Of a stretch of 8,688 bases of DNA, positions 5,820 to 8,688 are shown in pieces. The stretch is taken from NCBI GenBank assembly GCA_024642765.1, contig JAHEAM010000144.1:1-8688 (forward strand). The letters run 5' to 3'. The stretch is from Planctomycetaceae bacterium (lineage in GTDB: Bacteria; Planctomycetota; Planctomycetia; Pirellulales; Pirellulaceae). The notes under the pieces were generated by a model. The model saw nothing but the letters and a program-made list of their open reading frames with translations, was not told the origin of the DNA and did no database searches. Both the position numbers and the translations under genes were made by a program. Numbering within the stretch: position 1 is the first letter of the stretch; every line of letters begins with the position of its first letter.

Positions 5820-8688
5820 CTACATAATTGCAGAAAGTACAAGCCCCAATTCAGATACGAGTGTCGCGACGTCGGAGTGATCGAAAGGCATAGGCGGGCG
5901 GATTTTTAGCACGTTGTCGAATGGACCGTCCGTGCCGATCAACACTCCTCGCCTGCGCAAATGGTTTTTGATCCATGAGGCTTCGGCTGTTGCCGGTTCA
6001 AGGGTTGTTCGATCGCGAACCAATTCAATACCCCAGAATAAACCGCTGCCCCGAATTTCACCGACCAGCGGGTGATGGCCGATGGCTGCACCAAGCAGTT
6101 CACGCAAAAGGTTTCCGGTGTTCAAAGCATGTTCTTGCAAACCTTCTGAATGAACGACATCCAAGACCGCTAGTCCTACGGCGCAGCTCACATGATTGCC
6201 ACCAAACGTACTGAAATATTCCATCCCATTGTCAAACGCGTCCGCGATGGCGCGTGTCGTCACTAATGCAGCCAGCGGGTGACCGTTACCGATAGGTTTG
6301 CCCAGAATCACGATATCGGGCGCAACATTACTGCGCTCAAAGGCATAAAATCCGTCGCCCAACCGACCATAACCCGTTTGTACTTCATCCGCAATGCACA
6401 CGCCGCCGGCGGCGCGAACAAGCTTGTAAATGTTTGGTAAGTAATCGGCTGGTGGAATGATTTGCCCGCCGACACTGGGGCAGGTTTCCGCAATGAAGCC
6501 TGCGAGTTTGCCACCACGTGATTCGATTGTTTTCAATGCGTTTGAAATATGTGAGGCAAATTTTTGGCCGGCGTCTGGGTCGGCAATTTTGTATTCGCCG
6601 CGATAGGTGTCAGGGACCGGAACCGCATGAACCCAGTCGGGAGGTCCCTCCCCTCCTCGGCCGTTATGTTTGTAGGGGCTAATGTCAATCAACGAAGTCG
6701 TATGCCCGTGATAGGCGTGTTCGTTAACGATCATATCGCGGCCACCCGTATAAACACGCGCGAGCCGCAAGGCGAGTTCATTCGCCTCGCTTGCTGAATT
6801 CAAGAAAAAGCAAACATCGAGTCCTGCAGGCATCGTTGCGGCAAGTCGTTCCGCAAATTCAGTTTGCAAGCGGCTGACATATCGCGTGTTTGTATTGAGT
6901 CGCTTCATCTGCTGAGTTGCCGCTTCAACAACTTTCGGATGGCAGTGCCCCACATGCGGAACGTTATTGTAAGCGTCCAGATATTTTTGCGCCGATTGGT
7001 CGAAAAGATATTGTTTCCATCCCCGCACGATTTGAAGCGGCTCCTGGTAAGACAAACGAACGCTACGACCAATTGATTTTTGGCGTTGGCTCACGAGCGT
7101 TTCAGTCGCTATCGCGCGGTTAGTAACAAAATCTTGTTCTAGCCCCAGGATCGCCGCTGGGTTCGGACAAAACGCTAACCAAAGGTCTTGCCACGCTGCT
7201 TGGCAAACTCCCGGAAAGGATGTTGCCAATCCAAAATCATTGGCCAGGACTTGTAAATGCAAATGCGGTAGCCAACCTCCATTGACGTCGCGGTCGCCCA
7301 AACGGCCAATCACGTCGCCGCCGTCAATATGCTTTCCGACCGTCAAATTCTCGATCGAAGCAGGATCAAGATGGCCGAACAAAATAAAAACAGGTATGCC
7401 GGATGCGGTTTCATGCCGTGTGATGACGACTCCACCATAGTCAAGTGGGAGGTCGATATTCTCGACGGCGTGAACTGTCCCACCGAAGGGCGCAATGATT
7501 TCAGTTCCTGCTACTGCAAAAACATCCACGCCCATGTGAACCGTTCGCGGCTGGCTCTCTTCGACCGCAAACTGTTCTGTCTGGTAAACGAGGCGCGCTT
7601 CACCCCAGCCCCCGACACCAAATTGATTCGGCGTTTGTTTCAATAGTTCGTCCGTGACTGATTCAAGTTTCAACTGCAGGTCTATTGGATCGCCAGAAAT
7701 GAGATCGCTTGCAACTCCCCAATCAAGTCGTACGGAACACTGTTTTGAGAGTCCACGAATGGGTGATTGAAATCGTGAAGCATTGGACTTCAGCCATACG
7801 TGTGCATTCTCGATCGATTTTGGTAAGGCCATCCCGCAGGCTTGGCAGAATGCGGCATAGGCAAAGCCGGCGGGGATTTTCATCAGCCTTGGTAGTGTTC
7901 GTCCGATCGGAGCTTGGCTAATCCCAAGGTATTCATTGTGCGGAGCGACTGCCAGTTGTTTCGCGGCCATCGTTGCGCTGGTTGCCAAACGCAATTGCAC
8001 GCGGTGCCAAAGAACTTGCAACTCGTCCGAATTCAGCGGCCATTCTCGATGGCAAGTCGCAACCATCCGGCACGCAATCGAAAGCGGATCGTCGCGGTCG
8101 AGAACCGCGTAAGCGATTGCGATGGCCAAGTCGTTAATGGAGTCCGACCATATCATATCGCCGAAATCGACAATTCCTGCAACATTTTGTTGTTGGTCGT
8201 TCGTCAAATCCATGCCAGTTGTAAAAACATTCCAGTCATTCAGATCACCGTGCACAACGCTTTGACGAAGTGGTTTTGAGAGCTTGCTCATGACAGTTGA
8301 ATGTTGATCGACGACTATTCTAAGCATCGATTGCATTTCTTTGTCGGTTACCATCTCAATGTTTTGGCGAATAAGTTGTTCGCCTTTTGACAAGTCCCAG
8401 GCAAATTCGCGATGGGTTGCAGGATGGTCAAAACTGTCGAGAGCAGCGCAGACTTGTCCAACGATGCGTCCGTATGAGTTCCAAAATTCGGTGTCCACAT
8501 GTTTGCATTTGGCAAGAACGATACCTGGTACGAAAGTCACCAATCGCCCCAGTCGCAGTTGACCGTCGAAATCCATTGCAAAGCCACATGTGTTATCCTT
8601 CGTCGGCACAACGCATGGAACAGGCAACCCAACGTCATGCAAAAATATTTGAACCGCAATCTCAGCTTCCACAAAACTTGGGTCTTCA
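5820..8688 (-). CDS. Kinase (APH fold) - M23 peptidase-like - class-III PLP enzyme fusion (5' end cut by window edge)
   Basis: Three-domain protein, stop TAG at 5820. The frame stays open through the right edge: a GTG at 8672 could be read as a start, but the codons before it (E-D-P-S-F) continue the kinase domain, so the real start lies outside. Numbering from that GTG: residues 1-300 are an APH/hydroxylysine-kinase-like domain with catalytic loop HGDLNDWN (141-148) and metal-binding DFGD (169-172). Residues about 365-505 are an M23/LytM domain with HMGVD (379-383), FGHLD (His434) and HLH (470-472), i.e. all zinc and catalytic residues. Residues about 525-950 are a class-III aminotransferase-fold enzyme with NNVPHVGHCHP (569-579), NSASEANELALRLAR (625-639), YHGH (654-657), ADEVQTGYGRLG (761-772), PLP lysine 792 in GKPIGNGHP, and STFGGN (821-826). 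These motifs match the AGXT2L (ETNPPL/PHYKPL) phospholyases better than ordinary transaminases. Likely role (inferred): phosphorylate an amino alcohol such as hydroxylysine, then eliminate phosphate and ammonia. The true substrate is unknown. No signal peptide is visible, as the N-terminus is absent. Confidence 0.9.
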   Translation of the reverse strand, partial: EDPSFVEAEIAVQIFLHDVGLPVPCVVPTKDNTCGFAMDFDGQLRLGRLVTFVPGIVLAKCKHVDTEFWNSYGRIVGQVCAALDSFDHPATHREFAWDLSKGEQLIRQNIEMVTDKEMQSMLRIVVDQHSTVMSKLSKPLRQSVVHGDLNDWNVFTTGMDLTNDQQQNVAGIVDFGDMIWSDSINDLAIAIAYAVLDRDDPLSIACRMVATCHREWPLNSDELQVLWHRVQLRLATSATMAAKQLAVAPHNEYLGISQAPIGRTLPRLMKIPAGFAYAAFCQACGMALPKSIENAHVWLKSNASRFQSPIRGLSKQCSVRLDWGVASDLISGDPIDLQLKLESVTDELLKQTPNQFGVGGWGEARLVYQTEQFAVEESQPRTVHMGVDVFAVAGTEIIAPFGGTVHAVENIDLPLDYGGVVITRHETASGIPVFILFGHLDPASIENLTVGKHIDGGDVIGRLGDRDVNGGWLPHLHLQVLANDFGLATSFPGVCQAAWQDLWLAFCPNPAAILGLEQDFVTNRAIATETLVSQRQKSIGRSVRLSYQEPLQIVRGWKQYLFDQSAQKYLDAYNNVPHVGHCHPKVVEAATQQMKRLNTNTRYVSRLQTEFAERLAATMPAGLDVCFFLNSASEANELALRLARVYTGGRDMIVNEHAYHGHTTSLIDISPYKHNGRGGEGPPDWVHAVPVPDTYRGEYKIADPDAGQKFASHISNALKTIESRGGKLAGFIAETCPSVGGQIIPPADYLPNIYKLVRAAGGVCIADEVQTGYGRLGDGFYAFERSNVAPDIVILGKPIGNGHPLAALVTTRAIADAFDNGMEYFSTFGGNHVSCAVGLAVLDVVHSEGLQEHALNTGNLLRELLGAAIGHHPLVGEIRGSGLFWGIELVRDRTTLEPATAEASWIKNHLRRRGVLIGTDGPFDNVLKIRPPMPFDHSDVATLVSELGLVLSAIM

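Noticed and set aside
5723..5842. 40-residue upstream extension of the VCBS protein from TTG at 5842
   Set aside because: It would place the signal peptide internally and overlaps the fusion gene; the ATG at 5722 has a better ribosome-binding site.

Overview
The window looks like a piece of a planctomycete chromosome, probably a Pirellulales-type marine or soil lineage. This is inferred from gene content: an ABC-2 permease fused to a GldG-like domain, a secreted VCBS/FG-GAP propeller protein, and base composition close to balanced. No RNA gene is visible, so the taxonomy is an inference. Every gene I can support lies on the minus strand, so transcription runs from high to low coordinates.

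In transcription order the layout is as follows. (1) 5820-8688: a very large multidomain protein, open at the right edge, with an APH-fold small-molecule kinase, an M23/LytM metallopeptidase-like domain and a class-III PLP enzyme of the ethanolamine-phosphate/phosphohydroxylysine phospholyase (AGXT2L) type in one chain. (2) 4514-5722: an exported beta-propeller-like protein with calcium-binding FG-GAP/VCBS loops. (3) 2664-4169: a proton-coupled di/tripeptide transporter of the POT/PTR family. (4) 1549-2295: an ABC-2-type ATPase of the GldA family. (5) 1-1471: the partner ABC-2 permease fused to a GldG-like periplasmic domain, running off the left edge.

Genes 4 and 5 form a clear two-gene operon (77-base gap) encoding an ATP-driven membrane complex. 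Genes 1, 2 and 3 are co-oriented. The 1/2 gap is 97 bases and the 2/3 and 3/4 gaps are about 344 and 368 bases, so they may be separate transcription units. A loose functional theme is possible: the POT carrier brings peptides in, and the fusion enzyme could phosphorylate a hydroxylated amino compound and then eliminate phosphate and ammonia from it.

The most interesting object is the kinase-M23-PLP fusion. The known active-site residues visible in the window are intact in all three modules. Its N-terminus, including the expected nucleotide-binding strands of the kinase, lies beyond the window. No mobile element, CRISPR array, tRNA or rRNA was seen.
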